In this document: positions 1 to 6,025 of the stretch, piece by piece
How the letters are laid out: each line of letters starts with the position of its first letter
Numbering within the stretch: position 1 is the first letter of the stretch
Source: an uncultured Leucobacter sp.
GTDB lineage: Bacteria; Actinomycetota; Actinomycetes; Actinomycetales; Microbacteriaceae
Assembly: GCA_945952575.1 (NCBI GenBank)
Contig: CAMFIY010000055.1
Location: forward strand, 1 to 11,492
Direction of reading: 5' to 3'
DNA length: 11,492 bases
The notes under the pieces: generated by a model
The model's database searches: none
The model's input: the letters and a program-made list of their open reading frames with translations, nothing else
What the model was told of the DNA's origin: nothing
Translations under genes and position numbers: made by a program

Positions 1-1
1 C

Positions 2-409
2 GATGCGCAGGCCGCGGCGACCCTGCCGGACGCGACGAAGCGCGACGAGGAGTACGCGCGGCGCATCGCGCGGGAATGGGGTCGCTTCACCCGGAACTTC
101 GTGGTGCAGGGCACCGCGGCCGAGTGGGCGCTGGCGTGGATGGCGGAGCTGCGTCGACGGCTCGCGGGCTTCGAGCCGGTCTCGTCCGCAGCCGCCGCAC
201 GGGCCTCCGGCCCGGTGTTCGAGCGGCGGCCGCACCTCGCCTTCTTCCTGCACGACGAGGTGATCGTGCACACCCCTCGGGAGCACGCCGTAGCGGTGGT
301 GTCGGCGGTCGAGGAAGCTGCAGGGGTCGCAGGGCGGCTCCTGTTCGGGAATGCGCCGGTGGATTTCCGGCTCGACTTGAAGGTGTCGGAGCGCGCGCTC
401 AAGGAATAG
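2..409 (+). CDS. DNA polymerase I-like protein (family A), C-terminal fragment
   Basis: The frame is open from base 2 and ends with TAG at 407-409, so 135 C-terminal residues are visible and the start lies outside the window. Residues 31-41 (RNFVVQGTAAE) match the family A polymerase segment that precedes the last palm motif. Residues 81-91 (FFLHDEVIVHT) carry the HDE of polymerase motif C, whose acidic residues help bind the catalytic metals. The protein ends soon after this motif, as in the short actinobacterial proteins annotated as bifunctional 3'-5' exonuclease/DNA polymerase. Full-length PolA is usually the separate main repair polymerase. Whether the missing N-terminus carries an exonuclease domain cannot be seen. 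A GC-rich hairpin follows the stop, and the next gene is convergent. Confidence 0.85.
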   Translation, partial: DAQAAATLPDATKRDEEYARRIAREWGRFTRNFVVQGTAAEWALAWMAELRRRLAGFEPVSSAAAARASGPVFERRPHLAFFLHDEVIVHTPREHAVAVVSAVEEAAGVAGRLLFGNAPVDFRLDLKVSERALKE

Positions 410-410
410 G

Positions 411-425
411 CCGCCGATGCGGCGG
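411..425. terminator. Hairpin between convergent polymerase and DUF1801 genes
   Basis: CCGCCG-ATG-CGGCGG forms a perfect 6-bp stem one base after the polymerase stop codon. There is no T-run on either strand. This is common for actinobacterial terminators but leaves the call weak. It could serve both convergent genes. Confidence 0.35.
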
Positions 426-440
426 CGGCTCGGACCCGGG

Positions 441-782
441 CTAGGAGCGGTTGAGCGCTACGGCTTCGCGGATCAGTTCGACCAGCGCCTCCTCGCGGAG
501 CTCGTCGCTCTCACGGATGTCGATCGCGCGCCGCGTGCCGGCGTCGAGGCTCGCGTTGTAGAGTCCGGCGGGATCCGGCAGCGATGCCCCCTTGGCGAGG
601 GTGATCTTGACCTTGTCCTTGTACGTCTCGACCGTGCAGATGAGGCCGTCGAGCGAGAAGGTCGGCACACCTCCGGGGTTCGTGGGCTTGACCCATTTGA
701 TCTCTTCGCGGATCTCGGGATCCGCCTGCGCGATCAGGGAGCGCACGCGATCGACCAGGGCCTCTCGCCAGTCAGCTGTCAT
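441..782 (-). CDS. DUF1801 domain-containing protein
   Basis: This is a 113-residue soluble protein without signal peptide or membrane segment. Residues 26-62 (EEIKWVKPTNPGGVPTFSLD, then ICTVETYKDKVKITLAKG) match the DUF1801 fold, found in small stand-alone proteins of unknown biochemical function. The family is annotated from its fold, and no reaction is established. The ATG at 782 was chosen over an upstream in-frame start at 875 because the extra 31 residues are low-complexity, arginine-rich and lie across the divergent promoter region. A TACGAT box 7 bases before the ATG suggests a leaderless transcript. It converges with the polymerase gene and diverges from the membrane protein at 845. 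Confidence 0.85.
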   Translation of the reverse strand: MTADWREALVDRVRSLIAQADPEIREEIKWVKPTNPGGVPTFSLDGLICTVETYKDKVKITLAKGASLPDPAGLYNASLDAGTRRAIDIRESDELREEALVELIREAVALNRS

Positions 783-795
783 GCTTGCGATCGTA
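783..795 (-). promoter_or_regulatory. Leaderless -10 box for the DUF1801 gene
   Basis: TACGAT (795-790, minus strand) is followed by 7 bases and then the ATG, so transcription probably starts at or next to the start codon. No Shine-Dalgarno sequence is present. The -35 slot near 818-813 is poor. Confidence 0.5.
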
Positions 796-832
796 CCCCG
801 CGGCCGGAACCGACCGCCACCGCCACGACCTC

Positions 833-844
833 TACAGTGGAGGG
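833..844 (+). promoter_or_regulatory. Leaderless -10 box for the membrane protein at 845
   Basis: TACAGT (833-838) lies 6 bases before the ATG at 845. The purine-rich GGAGGG between them is too close to the ATG to be an ordinary ribosome binding site. CCGACC at 810-815 is a possible -35 with 17-base spacing, and it overlaps the -35 slot of the divergent gene. Confidence 0.5.
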
Positions 845-1348
845 ATGAGCTCGAGATTCTCGCTTGCGCAGGCAATGTCGACCGAGGAGGGCGTGTACGG
901 TCTCATCCTGGTCTCCGGTTTGGTCGCCACCGCCGGAAGCGCGGGCACTCCCGCAGGGAAGACGCTGCTGCTCACCGTGATCACGGTGGCTGTCTTCTGG
1001 CTCGCGCATGTCTACGCCGGGGCGGTCGCGGCGCACGGCACCATCGATGCCGCCGGTGCACGGCTCGGGCTCCGCGCATCGATCAGGAGGGCGATCATCA
1101 AGTCCCGCGGCATGCTGGCCGCGACACTCGCCCCCGCGATCGCGCTGCTGCTCGGCGCGCTCGGCGTCCTGACGGACTCCGCGGCGACCTGGGACGCACT
1201 CTGGGTGTGCGTGGCAGCTTTGGGAGCCATCGGATTCCTCGCGTTCCGGCGCAAGGGCGTGAACTTCGGCTACTGCGCGCTGGGGGCGCTCGCGACCGCC
1301 TCGTTCGGCGTCGCCATCATCATCGCCAAGGTCGTGGTCTCGCACTAG
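845..1348 (+). CDS. Hypothetical integral membrane protein, five predicted helices
   Basis: This 167-residue protein has about five hydrophobic segments, near residues 16-33, 41-60, 90-109, 115-135 and 142-163. A basic loop sits between helices two and three (residues 72-88, rich in Arg and Lys). I recognise no catalytic motif or transporter signature. The length and layout resemble small uncharacterised actinobacterial membrane proteins. His55 and His64 flank the end of helix two, and Cys122 and Cys144 lie in later helices. None of these forms a known motif. The ATG is set by the -10 box six bases upstream. The neighbouring HAD phosphatase begins 40 bases after the stop but has its own -10 box, so the two are probably not a strict operon. 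Confidence 0.8.
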   Translation: MSSRFSLAQAMSTEEGVYGLILVSGLVATAGSAGTPAGKTLLLTVITVAVFWLAHVYAGAVAAHGTIDAAGARLGLRASIRRAIIKSRGMLAATLAPAIALLLGALGVLTDSAATWDALWVCVAALGAIGFLAFRRKGVNFGYCALGALATASFGVAIIIAKVVVSH

Positions 1349-1362
1349 CGCGGCGGCCGCGC
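1348..1362 (+). terminator. Possible hairpin terminator after the 167-residue membrane protein
   Basis: GCGCGGC-G-GCCGCGC is a perfect inverted repeat beginning on the last base of the stop codon. It folds as a short stem with a small loop and no T-run. It also occupies the -35 area of the next gene. Confidence 0.3.
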
Positions 1363-1375
1363 ACTGAGACGAGGC

Positions 1376-1388
1376 TAGTGTGGGCCGT
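1376..1388 (+). promoter_or_regulatory. Leaderless -10 box for the HAD phosphatase
   Basis: TAGTGT (1376-1381) is followed by 7 bases and then the ATG at 1389. This spacing favours that ATG over the in-frame GTG at 1380, which would overlap the -10 box. No convincing -35 is visible. Confidence 0.5.
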
Positions 1389-1877
1389 ATGGAAGCCGTG
1401 ATCGTCGATGTCGACGGCACACTGTGCGAGGTCTCCGGGATCCGGCACTACGTGCTCCGGGATCCGGCCCGCCCGAACTTCGATCGCTTTCACGCGGCAT
1501 CCGCATTCTGCCCGCCGATCGCCCCGACGCTCGATTGGGTGAGCGACCATCGCGTCGCCGGCCGCACGATCATCGTCGTCACCTCGCGGAAGCGGCGCTG
1601 GGAGCAGCTCACCCGCAACTGGCTGCGCAAGTGGGAGATCGACTACGACTGGCTCCTGATGCGGGCGGACTCGGATCAGCGCAAGGATCGCGAGGTGAAA
1701 GCGTCCATCCTGCGCCGGGTCCGCGCGAAGGGATACGAGGTCGTGGCGGCGATCGACGACAATCCGGCGATCGTCGCGCTCTGGCGCAGCGAGGGCATCG
1801 AGGTCACGGTGGTGCCGGGCTGGGATCAGGATCCACCGGTCCGCCGGGCGAAGCGCGCCGGCGGCGGCGCGATGTAG
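1389..1877 (+). CDS. HAD-superfamily phosphatase, polynucleotide 3'-phosphatase-like
   Basis: The 162-residue protein has all four HAD motifs. Motif I is DVDGT (residues 7-11; Asp7 nucleophile, Asp9 general acid). Motif II is TSR at 65-67. Motif III is Lys104 in REVKASIL. Motif IV is the acidic pair Asp123-Asp124 in AIDDNP. The pattern LLMR (89-92), then VK, YEVVAAIDD and ALWRSEGI closely follows the phosphatase half of T4-type polynucleotide kinase/phosphatase, but the kinase half is absent. Family knowledge therefore suggests phosphomonoester hydrolysis, possibly of nucleic acid or nucleotide 3'-ends. The substrate is inference. The basic, glycine-rich C-terminus (residues 152-162) looks disordered. 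It converges with yaeQ, with 17 bases between the stops. Confidence 0.85.
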   Translation: MEAVIVDVDGTLCEVSGIRHYVLRDPARPNFDRFHAASAFCPPIAPTLDWVSDHRVAGRTIIVVTSRKRRWEQLTRNWLRKWEIDYDWLLMRADSDQRKDREVKASILRRVRAKGYEVVAAIDDNPAIVALWRSEGIEVTVVPGWDQDPPVRRAKRAGGGAM

Positions 1878-1894
1878 CGATGGGTTCCTCCGGC

Positions 1895-2437
1895 TCAGCC
1901 GAGTCGGTGTTCGCGGATCTGCGTGTTCAGCGCCGATCCGCCGAGCTCGAGATAGAGCTGCCCCTCGGTCACGGAGAGGGTCATCGTATTGCGCCGGGCC
2001 AGCAGAGCGACGACGGAATCGATGAACCCCGGGTCGAAGGATCGCAGCACGATCTCGTCCGCGCGGTGAATCGTCTTGCCCTCCCAGGAGGCGAGGAGCT
2101 TGCCGGGGTCGCGATGGGTGTAGACCGCCGTGCGGTCGGCGAGCTTGCTGCCGAAGTGCAGGCGCTGCGCATCGGGCGCTCCGATCTCGATCCAGACCGT
2201 GACGCGCCCGGTGAGGTCCCGCACCAGCACGGCCGGCTCGTCCGTCGAGGAGATGCCGCCCGCGCCGAAGGCGATGCCGTCCTCCCACTCGAGGCAGTAG
2301 GCGAGCACACGAGTGACCATGAAGGCGTCGGTCTCCGAGGGATGCCGCGCCACGCGCAGCGAGAGATCCTCGTAGACGCCCCGGTCCACCTCGGCCAGTT
2401 GCACGTCGAAGGTGTGGATCGTCGAACCGGTCGCCAT
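1895..2437 (-). CDS. yaeQ: YaeQ family protein
   Basis: The 180-residue protein matches YaeQ along its length: N-terminal STIHTFDVQLAEVDR, the hallmark RHPSETD at residues 31-37, STDEP at 64-68, VWIEIG at 81-86 and C-terminal QLYLELG. YaeQ proteins adopt a fold related to PD-(D/E)XK nucleases. Asp66, Glu84 and Lys98 are plausible counterparts of the acidic and lysine residues, though I assign them by position only. A nuclease activity is not established for the family, and early links to RfaH-type antitermination remained unclear. YaeQ is best known from Proteobacteria, so its presence here may reflect transfer or patchy inheritance. It is transcribed divergently from the 159-residue membrane protein across only 45 bases. 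Confidence 0.9.
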   Translation of the reverse strand: MATGSTIHTFDVQLAEVDRGVYEDLSLRVARHPSETDAFMVTRVLAYCLEWEDGIAFGAGGISSTDEPAVLVRDLTGRVTVWIEIGAPDAQRLHFGSKLADRTAVYTHRDPGKLLASWEGKTIHRADEIVLRSFDPGFIDSVVALLARRNTMTLSVTEGQLYLELGGSALNTQIREHRLG

Positions 2438-2482
2438 GGGTCACGAGCCTACCGTCAGCGAGCGCTGTGGCAGACTCGCCGT
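2438..2482. promoter_or_regulatory. Compact divergent promoter, yaeQ and the membrane protein at 2483
   Basis: Leftward, TAGGCT (2451-2446) lies 8 bases before the yaeQ ATG. Rightward, CAGACT (2471-2476), preceded by TGG as an extended -10, lies 6 bases before the ATG at 2483. With 17-base spacing, each gene's -35 slot falls on the other gene's -10 box. RNA polymerase probably cannot occupy both at once. Confidence 0.45.
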
Positions 2483-2962
2483 ATGAGCCTCCCCACTCGG
2501 AAGCAGGTCCTCGGAGCCGGACTCGCACTCGTCATCGCCCCGCCGATCGCGATCCTCGTGAAGGGCGCCGTGTACCCGGGATGGATGCTGCTCATCATAT
2601 TCTTCAGCGGCATCCCGCTGCTCCTGGGCTACGCGCTGCAGATCGTCATCGCGTCGAATGGGATGCTCCGAGAGCGCGGGGTCTTCAACACCGCGGCCGG
2701 CTCACGACGCGGGGTCGCCGCCGCGTGGCTCACCTCGGCCGGCGTCCTCCTCGCGGCGTTCTTCCTCGTCGACGGAGGGGACGACGGCACCTACGGGTCG
2801 GCCTTCACGATGCTGCTCGGCAACTCGTCCACACCCGCGGGAGAGCAGCTGTCCGGGGCGTTCCTGCTGCTCGCGGCGCTGCTCTGGCTCGGCGGCTGGC
2901 TCTGGCTGGTCGTCGAGTGGGTGGTGCTGCTGGTCCGTGCTCGGAGGGCCGCCGGGCGATAG
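2483..2962 (+). CDS. Hypothetical membrane protein, four predicted helices
   Basis: The 159-residue protein has a short basic N-terminus and four hydrophobic stretches at about residues 8-28, 32-57, 78-96 and 123-151. The last is long and tryptophan-rich. A polar loop (97-121, with several Asp and Gly) separates helices three and four, and the protein ends in an Arg-rich tail (RARRAAGR). No catalytic or transport motif is recognisable. The tail suggests a cytoplasmic C-terminus, and an even helix count then puts the N-terminus on the same side. A longer open frame extends far upstream, but its N-terminal part runs antisense through yaeQ. The start at 2483 fits both the -10 spacing and the onset of membrane-protein composition. 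Confidence 0.8.
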   Translation: MSLPTRKQVLGAGLALVIAPPIAILVKGAVYPGWMLLIIFFSGIPLLLGYALQIVIASNGMLRERGVFNTAAGSRRGVAAAWLTSAGVLLAAFFLVDGGDDGTYGSAFTMLLGNSSTPAGEQLSGAFLLLAALLWLGGWLWLVVEWVVLLVRARRAAGR

Positions 2963-2967
2963 ACCGG

Positions 2968-2998
2968 GGTTCGTCAGCGGGTCAGGACGACGCGAACC
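2968..2998 (+). terminator. Weak hairpin downstream of the 159-residue membrane protein
   Basis: GGTTCG (2968-2973) pairs with CGAACC (2993-2998), and TC/GA extends the stem past a two-base bulge around a 13-base loop. There is no T-run. The remaining sequence to 3061 shows nothing convincing. Confidence 0.25.
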
Positions 2999-3061
2999 GA
3001 CGTATCAGCCGATTGCTTGAGGACTCGCTTACTGTGAATGCTCGCAGGTAGCCCTCCTCAC

Positions 3062-3087
3062 TTACGATCAGGCGTATCGTGACGAAT
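3062..3087 (+). promoter_or_regulatory. -10 box and inverted repeat before the 54-residue peptide gene
   Basis: TATCGT (3075-3080) lies 7 bases before the ATG at 3088, matching the leaderless spacing of neighbouring genes. TTACGAT (3062-3068) and ATCGTGA (3076-3082) form a near-perfect inverted repeat (6 of 7 pairs) that covers the -10 box and could be an operator. TACGAT at 3063 is an alternative -10 for the in-frame GTG at 3079. Confidence 0.4.
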
Positions 3088-3252
3088 ATGTGGACAGTAA
3101 TTCTCATCTTGCTCGTGGCGTGGGCAGTGCTGTCGATCGTCGGATTCGTGTTCGAGGGCCTGCTCTGGCTGGCCATCATCGGCATCGTGCTCTTCGTCGG
3201 CACTCTGATCTTCGGATTCATCCGCCAGGGAGTGAAGCGCAAGAAGGCGTGA
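3088..3252 (+). CDS. Small hydrophobic membrane peptide, two helices
   Basis: This 54-residue protein consists of two membrane segments (about residues 2-20 and 25-45) joined by a short FEGL turn, with a basic tail (RQGVKRKKA) that suggests a cytoplasmic C-terminus. The opening MWTVILILLVAW and overall size resemble the small hydrophobic peptides grouped as the lmo0937 family, often annotated as stress-associated. That assignment is tentative and no function is known. An in-frame GTG at 3079 would add three residues; the ATG is preferred because it sits 7 bases after TATCGT. The 3' end overlaps the convergent lipid kinase gene by 35 bases, so the transcripts would be complementary there. The gene is short enough to be missed by length-filtered gene callers. 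Confidence 0.7.
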   Translation: MWTVILILLVAWAVLSIVGFVFEGLLWLAIIGIVLFVGTLIFGFIRQGVKRKKA

Positions 3253-4246
3253 TCGCGCCCGGCTCCGGGGCGACGAGAAGATTCAGGGCCCCGGGGAGGA
3301 CGCTGATCCGCGCTCGAACCACATGACCGAAGCCGTCTCCGTCGAGTTCTATGCCGCGCGGCGTATCGAATCTCGCCTCGAACTGCTCGCCTTGTGCGTA
3401 GGCGAGCGCTCGGAGATCCGGCGCTCCCTGGAACATCTTCCGACTCAGCCGTGAACGGCGCGATATCCCCTGGACCGTGAGCCGGGTTCCGATCCGGGCC
3501 CACTCGAAACGTCCCTTCGGGCGCATCGTGACCACGTCCAGCCGCCCGTCATCGACGACGGCGGCCGGAATCAAGAGCATGCTCCCGGTCAGTGTCCCGC
3601 AATTTCCGACGATGACCGTGTGCGCATGGGTCGATCTGATGCGGCCGCGATCGACCCGATAATCCAGCTGGAAGAGACGATTCGCGAGGACCGACCGCGC
3701 GATCGGCGACACGTACGCGAGCCAGCCGAGATGCTTCTTGGCGAGCGCGCTCGTATGCTCGGCCATTTCGGCGTCCAAGCCGATACCGGCCATCACGAGG
3801 AAGACGTGCCGGGTTCGGCGCCCGTCCTCGTGCTCGATCTCGGCGAGGCCGACATCGATCGCCCGGGTCGAGCCCGAGAACGCCGCTGCGACACACGCTT
3901 CGACGTCGTTGAGGGGGATGCCGAGATTGCGGGCGAGCAGGTTACCGGTGCCGGTGGGGATCAGCGCGACCGGGATCCGGTGCTCGTACACCGTCTCGAC
4001 GACTGCCCGCACGGTACCGTCGCCGCCGATGATGATGATCACGGTCGGCTGCTCGGCGAGAGCGGCCTCCGCCGCGCTCCGACCGGAGTCGTCGCCGCTG
4101 GTCTCGTACCAGTGCGACCGGCCCCACCCCCGACGACGCTCCTCATCCGCCACGACGCGACGGATGGCGTCGATCCGCGCTTTGCGCGGGTTGTAGACCA
4201 ACGCGGCGTGCTTGAGCCGCACTCTTCGCGGACTTCGCAAGATCAT
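3218..4246 (-). CDS. Diacylglycerol kinase family lipid kinase
   Basis: The 342-residue protein is full length for the YegS/DgkB-type family, which transfers phosphate from ATP to diacylglycerol or related lipids at the inner face of the membrane. It opens with KHAALVYNPRKA. The nucleotide-binding GGDGT follows at residues 74-78, then PTGTGNLLARNL (97-108), GIGLDAEM (154-161), DDGRLDVV (232-239) and the late ELDGD (300-304), at the position of the catalytic acidic DGE/DGD motif. All key motifs are intact. The ATG is 14 bases after the desaturase stop with no clear ribosome binding site, which suggests coupled or operonic expression. The last 20 or so residues look unstructured and are encoded across the overlap with the small membrane peptide. 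The exact lipid substrate cannot be told from sequence. Confidence 0.92.
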   Translation of the reverse strand: MILRSPRRVRLKHAALVYNPRKARIDAIRRVVADEERRRGWGRSHWYETSGDDSGRSAAEAALAEQPTVIIIIGGDGTVRAVVETVYEHRIPVALIPTGTGNLLARNLGIPLNDVEACVAAAFSGSTRAIDVGLAEIEHEDGRRTRHVFLVMAGIGLDAEMAEHTSALAKKHLGWLAYVSPIARSVLANRLFQLDYRVDRGRIRSTHAHTVIVGNCGTLTGSMLLIPAAVVDDGRLDVVTMRPKGRFEWARIGTRLTVQGISRRSRLSRKMFQGAPDLRALAYAQGEQFEARFDTPRGIELDGDGFGHVVRARISVLPGALNLLVAPEPGAITPSCASLPGG

Positions 4247-4260
4247 CGGCAGGAAGCGGC

Positions 4261-5367
4261 CTATCGCTCCGGAGGGGTCGTGAGGTAGCTGCGCTGCTCC
4301 ACGAGGGGGCAGGCGAACACGTCGCGCTCTCCGAGCCCGACGCGATTGATGTAGCGAATGACGATCACATACGAGGCGAAAAGCCCGACTCGAGTGTACG
4401 GCACGTCGTGCGGCCGACAGTAGGCGGCGACGAGAGGTGCTGCTCTCCGCAGATGCGGTCGCGGCATGGACGGAAAGAGGTGATGCTCGATCTGGTAGTT
4501 CAGCCCGCCCATCGCCGTGTCGAGGATGCGGTTCCCCCGGACATCGCGGCTCATCAGCACCTGCCGGCGCAGGAAGTCGAGCGTGACTTCACGGGGCACG
4601 ATCGGCATCCCCTTGTGATTCGGAGCGAATGAGACGCCCATGTAGAACCCGAAGATCCCGAGCTGCACGGCGAGGAACGCGACTGCGATCCCCGGCGAGA
4701 GCACGAAGAACACCAGTGCGGGATATCCGATGAGACGAACGGCCAGAAACCCGATCTCGACCCATCGCCGCTTCAGTGGCCCGGGCGTGACGACCCGACG
4801 CACGCTCGAGGCGTGCAGCGAGACGCCTTCGAAGAGCAGGACGGGGAAGAAGAACACTCCCTGATGCCCGCGCAGCCACGAGAGCAGCGGCCCTCGCGGA
4901 GCGACTTGATCCGGGGCCACCACGATCACCGGAAGCTCGATGTCCGGGTCGGAGTCGAGTTTGTTCGGGTTGGCATGATGGCGGGTGTGCTTGTGCTGCC
5001 ACCAGCCGTAGCTCATCCCGACCAGGAGATCCCCCAGCACGATGCTGACCCAGTCGTTCCACTTCCCTGAGATGAAGATCTGGCGGTGCGCGGAATCATG
5101 GCCGAGGAACGCGATCTGCGTGAACAGGATCGAGAGGAAGGCCGCGGTGAGCAACTGCCACCAGGTGTCGCCGATCCATACGAATCCGACCAGTCCTCCT
5201 ACCAGCATCAGCGGCAGGACGACCAGCTTCGTCCAGTAGTACCCGTAACGGCGGCGTAGCAGGCCGCTGTCGCGAACCGTCTTCGCGAGTTCGGAGAACT
5301 CGCTCGACCCCGGTCTCACCCGAGACTTTCCCTCAGCTGCCGGTGCGGTCAGGCGGTACCCGTCCAT
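4261..5367 (-). CDS. Membrane fatty acid desaturase (acyl-CoA desaturase type)
   Basis: The 368-residue protein has the three di-iron histidine boxes of membrane desaturases: GHDSAH (His90, His94), HKHTRHH (residues 125-131) and QIEHH (292-296). NH at 250-251 is a likely further ligand. Hydrophobic stretches lie near 48-87, 106-121, 170-184, 204-223 and 224-247. QxxHH with a glutamine in box three is typical of front-end and linoleoyl-CoA-type desaturases; regioselectivity cannot be assigned. The family inserts double bonds into acyl chains using O2 and electrons from ferredoxin or cytochrome b5-type donors. No cytochrome b5 domain is fused here. The gene starts 33 bases after the 180-residue unknown gene and is followed closely by the lipid kinase. 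A weak GGAGA lies about 13 bases before the ATG. Confidence 0.93.
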   Translation of the reverse strand: MDGYRLTAPAAEGKSRVRPGSSEFSELAKTVRDSGLLRRRYGYYWTKLVVLPLMLVGGLVGFVWIGDTWWQLLTAAFLSILFTQIAFLGHDSAHRQIFISGKWNDWVSIVLGDLLVGMSYGWWQHKHTRHHANPNKLDSDPDIELPVIVVAPDQVAPRGPLLSWLRGHQGVFFFPVLLFEGVSLHASSVRRVVTPGPLKRRWVEIGFLAVRLIGYPALVFFVLSPGIAVAFLAVQLGIFGFYMGVSFAPNHKGMPIVPREVTLDFLRRQVLMSRDVRGNRILDTAMGGLNYQIEHHLFPSMPRPHLRRAAPLVAAYCRPHDVPYTRVGLFASYVIVIRYINRVGLGERDVFACPLVEQRSYLTTPPER

Positions 5368-5400
5368 CGTGCATCTCGTGTCTCCGGCGAGGCCGCGCGC

Positions 5401-5943
5401 TCAGCGCACGTGCCCTCCCTCATCCGCCCAGTCATCCATCTGAGCGCGGTCGGCAGCCGATCCACCAGGGTGGGCCGACGTCGGGACGTCTTCCGCGTCG
5501 CCGGTTCCGAACCTCACCGACTCAGCGAGCACCGCCACGGCCGCCGCACGATCGTGCTCGCTCTCAGCGGCATGTTGGAATCGAGCCGCAGCCGCGTCCC
5601 GCCGCGAGTGCACGGCCTCGCTGATCTCGGCGATCCTGTCGGCGAGGACGTGCGCCAGCCCGTCCCGCAGCTCCTCAAGACTCGTGTTCGCGATCTCCAG
5701 CCGGCGATCCGCCACGGTCACCGCGACTGCCGGATACCCGGCCTCGGCGAGGAAGCGTCTTGTGCCGTCTGCGAGGATCCCTCTCACTTCGTCCTCTTCG
5801 GGGCGTCGCGTGAATACTGCCTCGACCGTGTACCGATCAGGCGCGTCGACCGTCATCAGTGCGGACGGCAGAGAGCCGACGAGCACCGATCCCAACCCCA
5901 GCAACCCGGTGTCCGGGCCACTCGTTCGTGTGTCTGTCTCCAT
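5401..5943 (-). CDS. Hypothetical protein, first gene of the desaturase operon
   Basis: I do not recognise this 180-residue protein. A possible small alpha/beta unit spans residues 37-90 (YTVEAVFTRRP, then a helix around RGILADGTRRFLAEAGY and a strand-like AVAVTVADRRLEIA). A long helix follows (about 90-150, LEELRDGLAHVLADRI, rich in Ala, Glu and Arg). The tail (150-180) is acidic and probably disordered. Residues 14-31 are small and glycine-rich (LLGLGSVLVGSLPSAL) but too weakly hydrophobic to call a membrane helix. The start is supported by TAGCGT six bases upstream. Only 33 bases separate it from the desaturase on the same strand, so co-transcription is likely and a role in lipid or membrane adaptation is possible. 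That role is inference from context alone. Confidence 0.75.
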   Translation of the reverse strand: METDTRTSGPDTGLLGLGSVLVGSLPSALMTVDAPDRYTVEAVFTRRPEEDEVRGILADGTRRFLAEAGYPAVAVTVADRRLEIANTSLEELRDGLAHVLADRIAEISEAVHSRRDAAAARFQHAAESEHDRAAAVAVLAESVRFGTGDAEDVPTSAHPGGSAADRAQMDDWADEGGHVR

Positions 5944-5979
5944 GTTCGAACGCTACGCGCCCAACATGTACGGCTCACA
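5944..5979 (-). promoter_or_regulatory. Promoter of the 180-residue gene-desaturase-kinase operon
   Basis: TAGCGT (5955-5950) lies exactly 6 bases before the ATG at 5943. TGTGAG (5979-5974) occupies the -35 region. Read as GTGAGC it has 17-base spacing and matches the TGA core of TTGACA. The transcript would be leaderless. Confidence 0.5.
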
Positions 5980-5998
5980 GTTTCAGCGGGCTCGTGGC

Positions 5999-6014
5999 TC
6001 GCTCGATCGAGCGA
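5999..6014. repeat. 16-base perfect palindrome
   Basis: TCGCTCGATCGAGCGA is self-complementary without a spacer. It lies 20 bases upstream of the -35 region of the desaturase operon and 12 bases beyond the stop codon of the 85-residue gene. It could be an operator, part of a terminator stem, or chance. Confidence 0.4.
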
Positions 6015-6025
6015 CCCGTTCGCGG

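Noticed and set aside
1424..2482. Long upstream extension of the membrane protein frame at 2483
   Set aside because: It overlaps the HAD gene in a different frame and runs antisense through yaeQ; only the part after 2483 has membrane-protein character.
1320..2528. 402-residue open frame on the minus strand
   Set aside because: It runs antisense through the HAD gene and in another frame of yaeQ. Its product is Arg/Ala/Gly-rich with no family resemblance, as expected for a GC-rich shadow frame.
3020..3060. TACTGT near 3030 as another promoter for the 54-residue peptide
   Set aside because: It lies too far from the start for the leaderless pattern and would leave a leader without a ribosome binding site.
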